Virus record (IMG/VR): IMGVR_UViG_3300034691_000049
Span: 1-64,000 of that record
Length of the DNA stretch: 64,000 nucleotides
Source: a virus
Reading direction: 5' to 3' (one strand)
Shown: positions 7,281 to 14,485 of the stretch, in pieces
Numbering within the stretch: position 1 is the stretch's first letter
Layout: each line of letters begins with the position of its first letter
Made by a program: the position numbers and the translations under genes
The notes under the pieces: generated by a model
Told to the model about the DNA's origin: nothing
Database searches by the model: none
Seen by the model: only the letters and a program-made list of their open reading frames with translations

Positions 7281-7541
7281 TTACTTTGGTACATCCAACG
7301 ACACATTTACGGTAATGCCGGCATAAATTGCAGCAACGTACATGGTATCGAACGAAACACGCCATTCTTCGCCACGATTGATGAAACCGACGATGTTGGT
7401 GCTAACACCAAGAATCTCGCTCGCAACCTTCTGAGTCCACGCGTTTACCTTAATTTGCTTGCGCAACTCCTTGGCAATCAGTTCCTTCATGTGACCCAAG
7501 GATTGTTTCGCGAAGCAATTGGAGCTTTGAGCCTGTTTCAT
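7281..7541 (-). CDS. XRE-type helix-turn-helix protein, 86 aa
   Basis: Probable DNA-binding regulator. Residues about 34-80 (AWTQKVASEILGVSTNIVGF and the SFDTMYVAAIYAG segment) match the HigA-2/XRE pattern: TQ..AA..LGVS turn, recognition helix, then a helix with xxLDTL-like spacing. The ATG 7539-7541 has AGAGG five bases before it. A perfect 6-bp stem with a 3-nt loop (7569-7583) lies upstream. Target unknown; early phage repressors of this size often act on their own operon. Confidence 0.75.
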   Translation of the reverse strand: MKQAQSSNCFAKQSLGHMKELIAKELRKQIKVNAWTQKVASEILGVSTNIVGFINRGEEWRVSFDTMYVAAIYAGITVNVSLDVPK

Positions 7542-7568
7542 AGATACCTCTGGTTTAGGCTACCGCCG

Positions 7569-7583
7569 GCCCTCTATGAGGGC
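7569..7583 (-). repeat. GC hairpin with 3-nt loop upstream of the HTH gene
   Basis: GCCCTC-TAT-GAGGGC, a perfect 6-bp stem with a 3-base loop, in the gap between the HTH gene and the next gene upstream. N4 vRNAP promoters are 5-7 bp stems with 3-nt loops, so it is a promoter candidate, but an mRNA-stability hairpin is equally possible. Confidence 0.45.
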
Positions 7584-7644
7584 ACATAGCGGTATGGTTT
7601 TCATCGCCGAAAAGGGCAATTACTGCATTGTTGATATATCGGTT

Positions 7645-7938
7645 TCAGAACTCGAACAATTGCGACTTGATGCCGTTGGCCACGTACGCATTGTGGGAGT
7701 TCTCCGCTTCACGACGCATAGCGTCACGGCTGCCGCAACCACTGCGCACAAAGGCCGAGACCAGCTTAGGTTTCACGATCAACACGCTATTAATAGCGTT
7801 CTCCTGCAATTTAGCTGCAACCAGCTCACAGGATTCACCCTTACGAATGACCGCAGTCATATCGGTGTAAGAGTTGGTGCATTCAACACTGCCGGTGGCA
7901 GTGCTTATGACACAAGCAGTAAAGAATGCAAAGATCAT
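7645..7938 (-). CDS. probable secreted/periplasmic protein, 97 aa
   Basis: Residues 1-16 (MIFAFFTACVISTATG) read as a short signal peptide. The mature part has Cys residues that could form disulfides (VECTNSY, ESCELV, GCGSRD). The C-terminal helix (RDAMRREAENSHNAY) resembles that of the 8139-8447 protein (RDAVIERVMKTYSD), so the two are probably paralogues. Function unknown; envelope-directed early proteins often affect superinfection. Confidence 0.65.
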   Translation of the reverse strand: MIFAFFTACVISTATGSVECTNSYTDMTAVIRKGESCELVAAKLQENAINSVLIVKPKLVSAFVRSGCGSRDAMRREAENSHNAYVANGIKSQLFEF

Positions 7939-7950
7939 GGTTGTTTATCC

Positions 7951-8142
7951 TTATGAGTTAAGCATACGCAGCATCTTGCGGCGTTGCTGACGACGTTGTT
8001 TAGAGTTACCCACAAAAGATGGGTAATACACGACCGAGTCAGTACCATCTACAATAGCCCAATGGTTATGACGATTTACGTCCCGCAGTATCAGGAAAGG
8101 CGGGCACTTCTTACGTTGTATGTACTTGACGACGTAGTTCAT
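7951..8142 (-). CDS. small basic hypothetical protein, 63 aa
   Basis: Not recognised. Short strands followed by a very basic C-terminus (NSKQRRQQRRKMLRMLNS), suggesting nucleic-acid or acidic-protein binding. ATGA-type overlap with the upstream gene (8139). It lies between the two paralogous secreted-protein genes. Confidence 0.6.
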   Translation of the reverse strand: MNYVVKYIQRKKCPPFLILRDVNRHNHWAIVDGTDSVVYYPSFVGNSKQRRQQRRKMLRMLNS

Positions 8143-8447
8143 GGATATTTATCCAAATTACGGATGGCGTACATAACTCCACCATCACTGTAAGTTTTCA
8201 TGACTCGCTCGATGACAGCATCGCGGTGAGCCGCAGTTGAATAACAATTGTGCGAACCCTTCTCCAATCGGATTACACCGGCTTGTTTCTTGAGTTCGTT
8301 GTTGAGTTTGTATCGGACATTGTCCATGGCGACATAACAGTTGGCATCAGTGAACGCCATGAACTTGTCATAGGTGTTAACGATACAAACTGTACCGCCA
8401 TCGACAACAGTGGCACATACGAGCGCCACAGTTGCGAAGAAGGGCAT
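8139..8447 (-). CDS. probable secreted/periplasmic protein, 102 aa
   Basis: N-terminal hydrophobic signal-like segment (MPFFATVALVCATVVDGG) and three further Cys (VCIVN, ANCYV, HNCYS). Shares layout and C-terminal helix with 7645-7938, suggesting duplication. A good Shine-Dalgarno (AAGGAG) precedes the ATG. Function unknown. Confidence 0.65.
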   Translation of the reverse strand: MPFFATVALVCATVVDGGTVCIVNTYDKFMAFTDANCYVAMDNVRYKLNNELKKQAGVIRLEKGSHNCYSTAAHRDAVIERVMKTYSDGGVMYAIRNLDKYP

Positions 8448-8457
8448 GAGTTACTCC

Positions 8458-8586
8458 TTAAATGTCGTCTTCGGCTTGCGCATCGAAGTAACCTTGTTGC
8501 CAGTCGGCACACTTGGTTGGGTCGAACTCTTCGTCGAGTTCATATGCGTCGTAGCCTTCATCGTAAGCGAGAATGTTCTTTGGCAT
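8458..8586 (-). CDS. small acidic protein, 42 aa, Rmf-like pattern
   Basis: Complete 42-aa frame with GGAG eight bases before the ATG (8584-8586). Very acidic (EGYDAYELDEEFDP) with one Cys and a final WQQGYFDAQ helix. The spacing of G-Y and W-x-x-G-Y resembles ribosome-modulation-factor-like small phage proteins, but at this length the likeness could be chance. Confidence 0.55.
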   Translation of the reverse strand: MPKNILAYDEGYDAYELDEEFDPTKCADWQQGYFDAQAEDDI

Positions 8587-8615
8587 GGGATATAACTCCT
8601 AAAGTAAGTACGAGA

Positions 8616-8912
8616 TTACTGGCCTTCTTGTTCCCACTTCGCTGCCAGGGACAGCCAGAAGTCCATGCGCTGATCTGTAGTTGGGCGAGGCAGCTCAAGA
8701 TTATTAATGAAGTGATTGTTCAAGGTGCCCCAAGGTTGGGTCACCTCACTGATCATGTCACGCACGCGCTGAACTTGCTGAGGGTTGTTTGGGTACATGT
8801 GCTTGAGTGCAACACACAAGAACTCTGAGTGATTATCCCCGCATCGGCCATCATCAGGCGTGTAGTGCGCAGAGAGCGCAGTATCAATGATCATTTGACT
8901 TGGTTTAAGCAC
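8616..8912 (-). CDS. hypothetical protein, 98 aa
   Basis: Not recognised. Mostly helical, with His and Cys residues in the N-terminal half (HYTPDDGRCGDNHSEFLCVA) that could bind metal. A sequence like this, about 90 aa with a C-terminal Trp-rich helix (DFWLSLAAKWEQEG), is common in phage early regions without known function. Confidence 0.6.
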   Translation of the reverse strand: MLKPSQMIIDTALSAHYTPDDGRCGDNHSEFLCVALKHMYPNNPQQVQRVRDMISEVTQPWGTLNNHFINNLELPRPTTDQRMDFWLSLAAKWEQEGQ

Positions 8913-8922
8913 GGTGCAGCTC

Positions 8923-9264
8923 CTATTGTTCGAGAATGAATGTACGCACAGCGTTTACATCATCAAGGGTCACAACTTCCCAACCCTTGTCATGAATGAC
9001 AGCCAATATGGCATCTGGCTTGCTGCCGTATGGTGTGAGCATCATGGTAACTTTAGCTAGGGCACCCGCAGCAGTATCAGGGTCCAAGCGGTAATCAGGG
9101 GAATCACGTAGTTGAGTGAGCGCCTCGATAGCGTCAGTGCGAATGGTGGTATCCACCAAGGATTCTATGTGCTCTTTGATTAGGGAATACTGATCACCCG
9201 TAACAAGCCGCCTCAACGCAGCATTACGAAGGCAGGCTTGAAGTGCAATGATTAACTCTTTCAT
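8923..9264 (-). CDS. hypothetical helical protein, 113 aa
   Basis: Not recognised. Predominantly helical, no membrane segment, no catalytic motif. The ATG 9262-9264 follows AAGGAG at good spacing. Part of the early operon between a Cys-rich protein and the 98-aa protein. Confidence 0.65.
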   Translation of the reverse strand: MKELIIALQACLRNAALRRLVTGDQYSLIKEHIESLVDTTIRTDAIEALTQLRDSPDYRLDPDTAAGALAKVTMMLTPYGSKPDAILAVIHDKGWEVVTLDDVNAVRTFILEQ

Positions 9265-9275
9265 GGATGAACTCC

Positions 9276-9566
9276 TTACTTAGCTGGTTTGGGTGCAACA
9301 TAAACAGAGTGCATGACATTACGCGTGTTACCCGTAGTGTCAGACATAAGGAAGTCAATGTAGCTGTCGCACTGCGCTTGATCAGCACAATCATGCACCA
9401 AAGAACGATGCACACCTACATAAGGCACGACGGTGAACTTGATCTTGCAAGGGAACTGAATGACACGCTTGATGCACTGAGTGCACAGCAAATCATCATT
9501 CACCTTCTCAGCAGCCTCATTGGAACAACCAACAGTGGTGCAATACATAGTAGACAGGAAGCCCAC
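9276..9566 (-). CDS. Cys-rich hypothetical protein, 96 aa
   Basis: Not recognised. GTG start at 9564-9566 with AGGGG seven bases upstream; an ATG at 9546-9548 is an alternative. Cys pairs (TVGCSN, LCTQC, PCKIK, DCADQAQC) could form a small zinc site or disulfides. The N-terminus is only weakly hydrophobic, so secretion is uncertain. Confidence 0.6.
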   Translation of the reverse strand: MGFLSTMYCTTVGCSNEAAEKVNDDLLCTQCIKRVIQFPCKIKFTVVPYVGVHRSLVHDCADQAQCDSYIDFLMSDTTGNTRNVMHSVYVAPKPAK

Positions 9567-9619
9567 GGGAATACCCCTAAATGACGAATGGAAATACCTT
9601 AACAGGCCCGAATGGGCAG

Positions 9620-9847
9620 CTATTCAAGCATTGCAGCAAGTTTTATGACATCAGGGACATCATCTGCATTAAGGCGTTGAGCACTGCCAGTGAGATGGTC
9701 AAGTTTGATACAGTACCAGCCGTTTATTGGGTTATACCAATAATAAGCAAGCCCCTCGTGTAACCGCATCGCTTGAACCACATCCTCCTGCAAAGGCAGG
9801 GTCTCGAACGCTTTGACACCATTATCAGGGAGCAGCATGAATTCCAT
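9620..9847 (-). CDS. small protein, distant-locus member of the C-terminal-motif family
   Basis: 75 aa from ATG 9845-9847 (GAGG eight bases upstream); the frame stays open to 10231, but that extension looks non-coding. Ends DDVPDVIKLAAMLE, one of the best copies of the motif shared by the proteins at 2086-5473, although this gene is about 4 kb away. The aromatic centre (AYYWYNPINGWYCI) also fits the family. It shows the family is not limited to one tandem block. Confidence 0.7.
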   Translation of the reverse strand: MEFMLLPDNGVKAFETLPLQEDVVQAMRLHEGLAYYWYNPINGWYCIKLDHLTGSAQRLNADDVPDVIKLAAMLE

Positions 9848-10276
9848 AACGAAAGCCTCACATGAATACCGCCACAGCACCGATAGGTGACAGGTACACA
9901 TAGGTATGACGAAAGGGGATGAAAGGATATAGGAAAGGGGAAACCTTATCTCAACTGAACCCAAACTCACTGAGTTACCTCCTAAACCTCCCCTATTTCT
10001 CCCCCTATGGGGAATGGGTGGTGATATCCACTCTGACGAGTGGGAATCTGACTCATTGAAGGGGAAAGGACTCTTCCGAACCAACTGTCTAAAGGGGAAA
10101 GGGATGTGTGATGTTGATGTGTGCTTTGTGTGTGCTCTTGAAAAAAGATGCCTCACCTCCGAAGAGGTAAGGACTTGGTGAAGATGTTGTGCAAGTACCA
10201 GCCAATGACGATCAAAGACCAGACTAAGCACGAAGAGAGAGCAAGAGAGGTTTCAAAGGTCATGGATGGTTACCAG
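9848..10276. other. non-coding early leader region with repeated A/G-rich words
   Basis: About 430 bp without a convincing gene. The repeated word AAGGGGAAA(G/C) occurs near 9935, 10060 and 10090, with a variant near 9913. Hairpins are present: CCACTC-TGAC-GAGTGG near 10033-10048 and CCCC-TAT-GGGG near 10003. An early promoter region or part of a terminal repeat are both possible. Confidence 0.5.
10141..10168 (-). terminator. possible terminator after the first early gene
   Basis: Minus strand reads ACCTC-TTCG-GAGGT followed, eight bases later, by TTTTTT. The stem is only 5 bp and the T run is displaced, so it is a weak candidate. It lies downstream of the 10277-10570 gene. Confidence 0.35.
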
Positions 10277-10570
10277 TTAAGCAGCGACGGCGTCAGCCTC
10301 GACTTGCAGGGCTTTCAGCTTGGCATTGAGGTCAGAAGCAGACAGAGCAGACTCAGCAGCACGAATGCGTTGATTGATGTCGTATTTGCCACGGAGAGCG
10401 TCGAGTTTCTCGTTACGTTCCAGAGTAGCGATTTCATTGAAGCCTTCAGCAGCACCCTCAACCCAGGAGGCAGAGTGGACAGCGGCATTGGACAACTTGG
10501 TACCAGCAGTGAACAGGTTGGTCAACATCAGGAAGAACTGAGCAGCCATAGCAAAGAACTGAGCAAACAT
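10277..10570 (-). CDS. first early gene: small hydrophobic/helical protein, 97 aa
   Basis: Not recognised. N-terminal hydrophobic Phe/Met-rich segment (MFAQFFAMAAQFFLMLTNLF) that could be a membrane helix, then a long charged helix likely to form a coiled coil (LERNEKLDALRGKYDINQRI). A clear GGAG lies eight bases before the ATG. As the first minus-strand gene next to the early/late divergence it should be among the earliest expressed. Confidence 0.7.
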   Translation of the reverse strand: MFAQFFAMAAQFFLMLTNLFTAGTKLSNAAVHSASWVEGAAEGFNEIATLERNEKLDALRGKYDINQRIRAAESALSASDLNAKLKALQVEADAVAA

Positions 10571-10730
10571 GGTGTATCTCCAATCGATTGGTAAGGATGA
10601 GCACCGAAGTACCCATCACATAGCCGAAGGCTTAGAGTAGAACATCCTCTACGTAGTGAATGACAAGCAAGACACACATAGCTGAGATCATAGGTAAGGT
10701 CCATGAAAGGTACAGGATTGTACCGTAACA

Positions 10731-10743
10731 GGGCCGCAGGCCC
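10731..10743 (-). promoter_or_regulatory. candidate vRNAP early promoter hairpin
   Basis: Perfect 5-bp stem with 3-nt loop (GGGCC-GCA-GGCCC), upstream of the first early gene. This is the geometry of N4 vRNAP promoters, which extrude as small hairpins on the template strand. Position and shape are the only evidence; the N4 loop and downstream consensus were not verified. Confidence 0.4.
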
Positions 10744-10856
10744 GTATGCACACCCTAGGGTGGGTGGGTCATTGAGGAAAGTGGATTGTAATCAGACCCG
10801 GGGGGGTAGAAACGGAATAGGGGGTTGTTGTTACAAATGCCCTGAATCAACCTGTC

Positions 10857-10862
10857 TATAAT
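10857..10862 (+). promoter_or_regulatory. sigma70-like late promoter -10 (TATAAT)
   Basis: A perfect -10 hexamer TATAAT precedes the late operon, with no good -35 at 16-18 bp. N4 late promoters are used by host sigma70 RNA polymerase with phage SSB as activator and typically have poor -35 elements, so the pattern fits. The ATATTTTTT that follows makes the initial transcribed region AT-rich. Confidence 0.5.
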
Positions 10863-10940
10863 ATTTTTTCACCCTACTGCGTACTGCGACCAATGGTATC
10901 TATGCCATACTCCCCTATATCTCAACGATGGGTGGCTTCC

Positions 10941-11240
10941 ATGACTGTTCAGCGTTTCACTCGGCGGGATCGTCCCTTCCAGTACATAGCTGCACGTTTG
11001 GGCGGCCCATTCGATCCCTTGCCTTATTGGTTTCAGGTTTTGGAACGAAACGGTACACTAAGGTACGATAGCGAGTACAATGTCGAAGTTCGCGTGATAA
11101 CGGGTGCTTGGCAGACTGTCTCGCAGGGTGATTGGGTGGTTCTACAGCGCGGCGGTGAGTCTGACCTTGCTGGTTTCGATAAGGCCAACGTTTGGCTGGT
11201 AGAGCACGAAGACTTCATAAAATTATGGGAGAAGGTATGA
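10941..11240 (+). CDS. first late gene, hypothetical, 99 aa
   Basis: Not recognised. Start chosen at ATG 10941 (GGTGG seven bases upstream); in-frame starts at 10893 and 10902 have no visible ribosome site. Compact, basic N-terminus (MTVQRFTRRDRPFQ), then strands with Trp residues (PYWFQVLERNG, GDWVVLQRGG) suggesting a small beta domain. Ends in an ATGA overlap with the next gene. Confidence 0.6.
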   Translation: MTVQRFTRRDRPFQYIAARLGGPFDPLPYWFQVLERNGTLRYDSEYNVEVRVITGAWQTVSQGDWVVLQRGGESDLAGFDKANVWLVEHEDFIKLWEKV

Positions 11241-11482
11241 GCTTGCAGCGTAATGATCCAATGGACGAATTTAAGGACGTAACACCGGTGACTGTCCGCA
11301 ATGCTGCACTGTTGGTGCGCCAAGCCGCGCTTGTTGAAGCCTCTGCGGTGTTGGCCCTGGAAGACTTGAAGGGTCAAGTAAAGGCGGCTCAGGGTGTCGC
11401 AGAAGATGCTCACTATCTACATAAAGCTGCGCTGCACCGCTTGAGTATCTCGGCCATGCAGCCGAACGGTGGCGAAGCATGA
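11237..11482 (+). CDS. hypothetical helical protein, 81 aa
   Basis: Not recognised. ATG 11237-11239 overlaps the upstream stop and follows GGAGAAGG. Almost entirely helical and Ala-rich (NAALLVRQAALVEASAVLAL), a likely coiled-coil oligomer. Late operon position upstream of terminase genes. Confidence 0.65.
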   Translation: MSLQRNDPMDEFKDVTPVTVRNAALLVRQAALVEASAVLALEDLKGQVKAAQGVAEDAHYLHKAALHRLSISAMQPNGGEA

Positions 11483-11694
11483 ACCTCGAAGATCTGAAGG
11501 AAGGTGACGTAGTTGCTGCGGTATGTGCAGGATGTGCGCAAACGCACGCATGGGATATTGTTCGCCCAGTAAGTTCCTTGCATGTGACCATGCAGCGAGG
11601 CTGGCACCCTGGGTTTTGTACTTGTGCGCGACAGACCACGTCTGTGGATAATGTTGTCTGTGTGCTTGCTGAATTTGCAGGGTTGAAACTATGA
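11479..11694 (+). CDS. small Cys-containing protein, 71 aa
   Basis: Not recognised. CAGC and CTC pairs, spaced by about 30 residues with a His between, could bind one zinc. Four-base overlaps with genes on both sides indicate coupled translation in the terminase operon. Confidence 0.65.
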   Translation: MNLEDLKEGDVVAAVCAGCAQTHAWDIVRPVSSLHVTMQRGWHPGFCTCARQTTSVDNVVCVLAEFAGLKL

Positions 11695-12374
11695 CTGACT
11701 TGCTGACACCGGAAGAGTTCAAGATGGTGCTCCCGGCACAGTTCCGGGGTAATGTGACGCAAGAGGTGATGGACGGGGTCAATGCGTTGTTGGCTGACCC
11801 GAACCTGGCGGAAGCGTACCGTGAACGCATGATTGGGCACACGTCTGTGCTGCGCGAAGGGAAGTTCAAGCTTGAGAGTTATCTCGGTGCCGTGAAGTAC
11901 GTCACGCAGAAGATGATGAACAAGAGCAACCTGGATGCGTACATTGCTACGTTCCCGGCAAAATATCAGGACTTTGTTGCCCGGGGCGTGAGTCAGAAGG
12001 ACATCAGCTCTTACGTGTCGGCGTTCAACAAGTCGAAGCTGGTGAACCTGATCATGGAGCAGGCTTTGATCCCGGCGTGGGTTGGGAATCAGGACATGTA
12101 CCAGCAGGCGTTGAATGCACAGTTTGACCTGGGTATGAACGCGTCGAGTGAGAAGGTGCGCGTGGAGGCGCTTAACAGCGTGCTGGGGCAACTCAAGCAG
12201 CCGGAGAAGACCAAGATCACGCTGGATATCAGCGAGGAAGTAGGCGACACCATGGCGGCTGTGCGTAAGCAGATGCAAGACCTGGCGGATCAGCAACGCA
12301 ATCATATTGCGGGTGGGTTCGGTAATGCCAAAGAGGTCGCGGCTCAGCGGCTCCCGTTTGAGGTACAACAGTGA
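11691..12374 (+). CDS. putative small terminase subunit / N4 gp69-like protein
   Basis: 227 aa, mainly helical. It sits two genes upstream of the large terminase, matching in place and size the N4 gene just upstream of terL. Small terminases bind the packaging site and activate the large subunit. No classic HTH is obvious; NAALLADPNLAEAYRERMIG and the following helices could form the oligomeric core. The function is inferred from position. Confidence 0.5.
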   Translation: MTDLLTPEEFKMVLPAQFRGNVTQEVMDGVNALLADPNLAEAYRERMIGHTSVLREGKFKLESYLGAVKYVTQKMMNKSNLDAYIATFPAKYQDFVARGVSQKDISSYVSAFNKSKLVNLIMEQALIPAWVGNQDMYQQALNAQFDLGMNASSEKVRVEALNSVLGQLKQPEKTKITLDISEEVGDTMAAVRKQMQDLADQQRNHIAGGFGNAKEVAAQRLPFEVQQ

Positions 12375-12832
12375 TGGGCGTATTAGACAAGGCAGTGCCA
12401 GGGTTCTCCAGCATCTTCCCTGACCGCGAGGACCAAACGCCACAGCTTGGGATCTTGGGCCAATGGGGAACGCAGCAGGATAACGCGATCCGCAACTTTG
12501 GGACGCAGATCCAGAGCCCGGGTGTGTCGCCAGACACGAAGCTGAACTTCGAGAAGCGCATCCTCAAGCCGGGTTCGTACCCGACGATTGATAATGGTGA
12601 CGGTTCCGTGTCCACGCACCGCATGGCCTACGGCGGTGTCGATAATGGGTTTGTGGCGTACCCAACTATCGTGCAGAAGCCCGACGGTAAGCTGGTGCAG
12701 TTGGGTGACGATGAAGCTTTCAACTTCGCCATGAAGAACCGTGAGTACCGGATGTTCGACAAGGAAAGCGATGCAGCTTCCTACGCCGAGGGTGGGTACA
12801 AGAAGTTCTGGGGCCTGGGTGAAAAGAAATGA
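12371..12832 (+). CDS. hypothetical virion-associated protein, 153 aa
   Basis: GTG 12371 overlaps the previous stop; an ATG follows immediately. N-terminal third is disordered and Gln/Gly-rich. The C-terminal domain (GSYPTIDNGDGSVSTHRMAY ... AYPTIV ... DEAFNFAMKNREYRMF) looks like a small module I associate with phage virion and ejected proteins, without known function. It overlaps terL by four bases. Confidence 0.6.
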   Translation: MMGVLDKAVPGFSSIFPDREDQTPQLGILGQWGTQQDNAIRNFGTQIQSPGVSPDTKLNFEKRILKPGSYPTIDNGDGSVSTHRMAYGGVDNGFVAYPTIVQKPDGKLVQLGDDEAFNFAMKNREYRMFDKESDAASYAEGGYKKFWGLGEKK

Positions 12833-14478
12833 TCCTGCCTGTTGATGAAGTGTACCAATCTGTTGATGGTTGGCTTGATGGGGTCGATTACACGATGGAC
12901 CCGGGCTATATCCCTTCACAGTTCGCACTTGAGTTCGTAACCTTCATCAAGCTGGTAAATGGTGGCGTTGGTGAAGAGAACGAGACGCCTGTGCTCCACT
13001 TGCACATGCTTGATGAGATTGAGTTCATCGAGTACGACGAGAAGGGTGAAGTCAACCGATTCCCCCGTATTGCCAACATGGTGTTCCGTGGTGCGGCAAA
13101 GACCACCCTGATGGGCGAGTACCTGTTCCTTTACATCGGTATGTACGGGGGCCTGCCAAACTTCGGGCGTATTGAGCTGGCGCTGTACGTTTCCGACTCC
13201 ATGGAGAACGGCGTGAAGAACATGCGCAAGAACTTGGAGTTCCGGTATGAGAACAGCGACTTCCTCAAGAAGTACATGCCAGCCAAGGGACCGGACAACC
13301 CGGTGGGCACTGAGTTCACGGATATCCGCTGGAAGTTTGTGAACCTCGACGGCAACGTGTTTATCGTCAAAGGTTACGGCGCCAAGACCGGTGTGCGGGG
13401 TTCCAAGGAAATGGGTAAGCGGCCGCGGCTTGCAGTGCTCGATGACTTGATTTCCGATGATGATGCACGTTCGCCGACGGTAATCGCCGCAGTAGAAGAC
13501 ACAATCTACAAAGCGGTCGATCACGCACTGCATCCACAACGAAACATGATCATCTGGTCGGGTACACCCTTCAACGCGAAAGATCCGCTGTATAAAGCGG
13601 TTGAGTCTGGCGCTTGGCGCGTCAACGTGTATCCGGTGTGCAATCAGTACCCGTGTGCAGAAGAAGACTTCGTTGGCGCCTGGCCTGACCGTTTCCCGTA
13701 CAGCTTTGTGAAGAAGAAGTTCGACACGGCCATGAAGGTGGGCAAGGTTGACACTTTCAACCAAGAGCTGATGCTTCGCATCATGTCCGACGAAGATCGC
13801 CTGATTCAGGATGGTGAGATCAGTTGGTATCGCAAAAAGAACGTGATGCAGTTCAAATCTAACTTCAACTTCTACATCACGACCGACTTCGCCACATCCG
13901 AGAAACAAGCGGCGGACTTCAGCGTGATCAGCGTGTGGGCGTACAACTACAACGGTGACTGGTACTGGGTGGATGGCATCTGCAAACGGCAGGACATGTC
14001 AGCCAACTTGATTGATCTTTTTGAACTGGTTTCGAAGTGGCGCCCTATGGGTGTTGGCATTGAAGTCTCTGGTCAGCAATCTGGTTTCATTCCTTGGATT
14101 CAGGACATGATGATCCAGAAGAACATCTTCTTTGTCATGACTTCGGAGAACAACAGCACTAAGCCGGGTATTCGGCCGAACACCAACAAGATGCAGCGAT
14201 TCAACACAGTTGTTCCATTGTTCAAGCTTCACAAGATCTATTTCCCGGAAGAGGATAAGACCGGGTCCGTTATGATGGAAATGGTCAACGAGTTGAGCCT
14301 TGCGTCGTCAAGCGGGTTCCGGTCGAAGAAGGATGACTTTATCGACACAATCTCGATGCTTTCTGTCATGCGGCCTGTTGCCCCAACCTCGCAAGAGGTA
14401 GAGCAGCGCGAAGGTGGTGGAATGTGGGATGATGACTACGCCCCGACTCCGGGGGCACTGGCCAACTACTTAGCGTGA
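12829..14478 (+). CDS. terL: terminase large subunit (N4 gp68-like)
   Basis: Packaging motor ATPase and DNA-cutting nuclease, 549 aa. Walker A at residues 86-94 (FRGAAKTTL, Lys91), Walker B near 202-206 (AVLDD, Asp205/Asp206), and a first RNase-H-fold nuclease Asp at about 353 (TTDFATSEKQAADFSV). The order ATPase then nuclease is standard for TerL. The packaging mode is probably fixed ends with direct repeats, as known for N4. It overlaps the upstream gene and is followed by the gp67-like gene after seven bases. Confidence 0.9.
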   Translation: MILPVDEVYQSVDGWLDGVDYTMDPGYIPSQFALEFVTFIKLVNGGVGEENETPVLHLHMLDEIEFIEYDEKGEVNRFPRIANMVFRGAAKTTLMGEYLFLYIGMYGGLPNFGRIELALYVSDSMENGVKNMRKNLEFRYENSDFLKKYMPAKGPDNPVGTEFTDIRWKFVNLDGNVFIVKGYGAKTGVRGSKEMGKRPRLAVLDDLISDDDARSPTVIAAVEDTIYKAVDHALHPQRNMIIWSGTPFNAKDPLYKAVESGAWRVNVYPVCNQYPCAEEDFVGAWPDRFPYSFVKKKFDTAMKVGKVDTFNQELMLRIMSDEDRLIQDGEISWYRKKNVMQFKSNFNFYITTDFATSEKQAADFSVISVWAYNYNGDWYWVDGICKRQDMSANLIDLFELVSKWRPMGVGIEVSGQQSGFIPWIQDMMIQKNIFFVMTSENNSTKPGIRPNTNKMQRFNTVVPLFKLHKIYFPEEDKTGSVMMEMVNELSLASSSGFRSKKDDFIDTISMLSVMRPVAPTSQEVEQREGGGMWDDDYAPTPGALANYLA

Positions 14479-14485
14479 GGCAACA

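Larger units (their letters stand above)
10571..10940. other. early/late divergence region; probable site of genome ends
   Basis: No gene is supported. Seen here: palindrome CCAATCGATTGG (10581-10592), hairpin AGCC-GAA-GGCT (10622-10632), hairpin GGTACA-GGAT-TGTACC (10709-10724), hairpin GGGCC-GCA-GGCCC (10731-10743), palindrome ACCCTAGGGT (10752-10761) and a tandem TACTGCG repeat near 10875. In N4 the early and late starts lie at opposite ends of the linear DNA, within or near direct terminal repeats. Their adjacency here suggests the ends were joined in assembly. Confidence 0.5.

Noticed and set aside
9848-10231. N-terminal extension of the 9620-9847 gene in the same frame
   Set aside because: The extension crosses hairpins and repeated purine words, has biased composition, and a good ribosome site precedes the internal ATG at 9847.
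12371-12832. Possible enzymatic (lytic transglycosylase-like) role for the 153-aa protein
   Set aside because: The conserved-looking C-terminal module has no catalytic Glu context that I can identify, so it is left as virion-associated and unknown.
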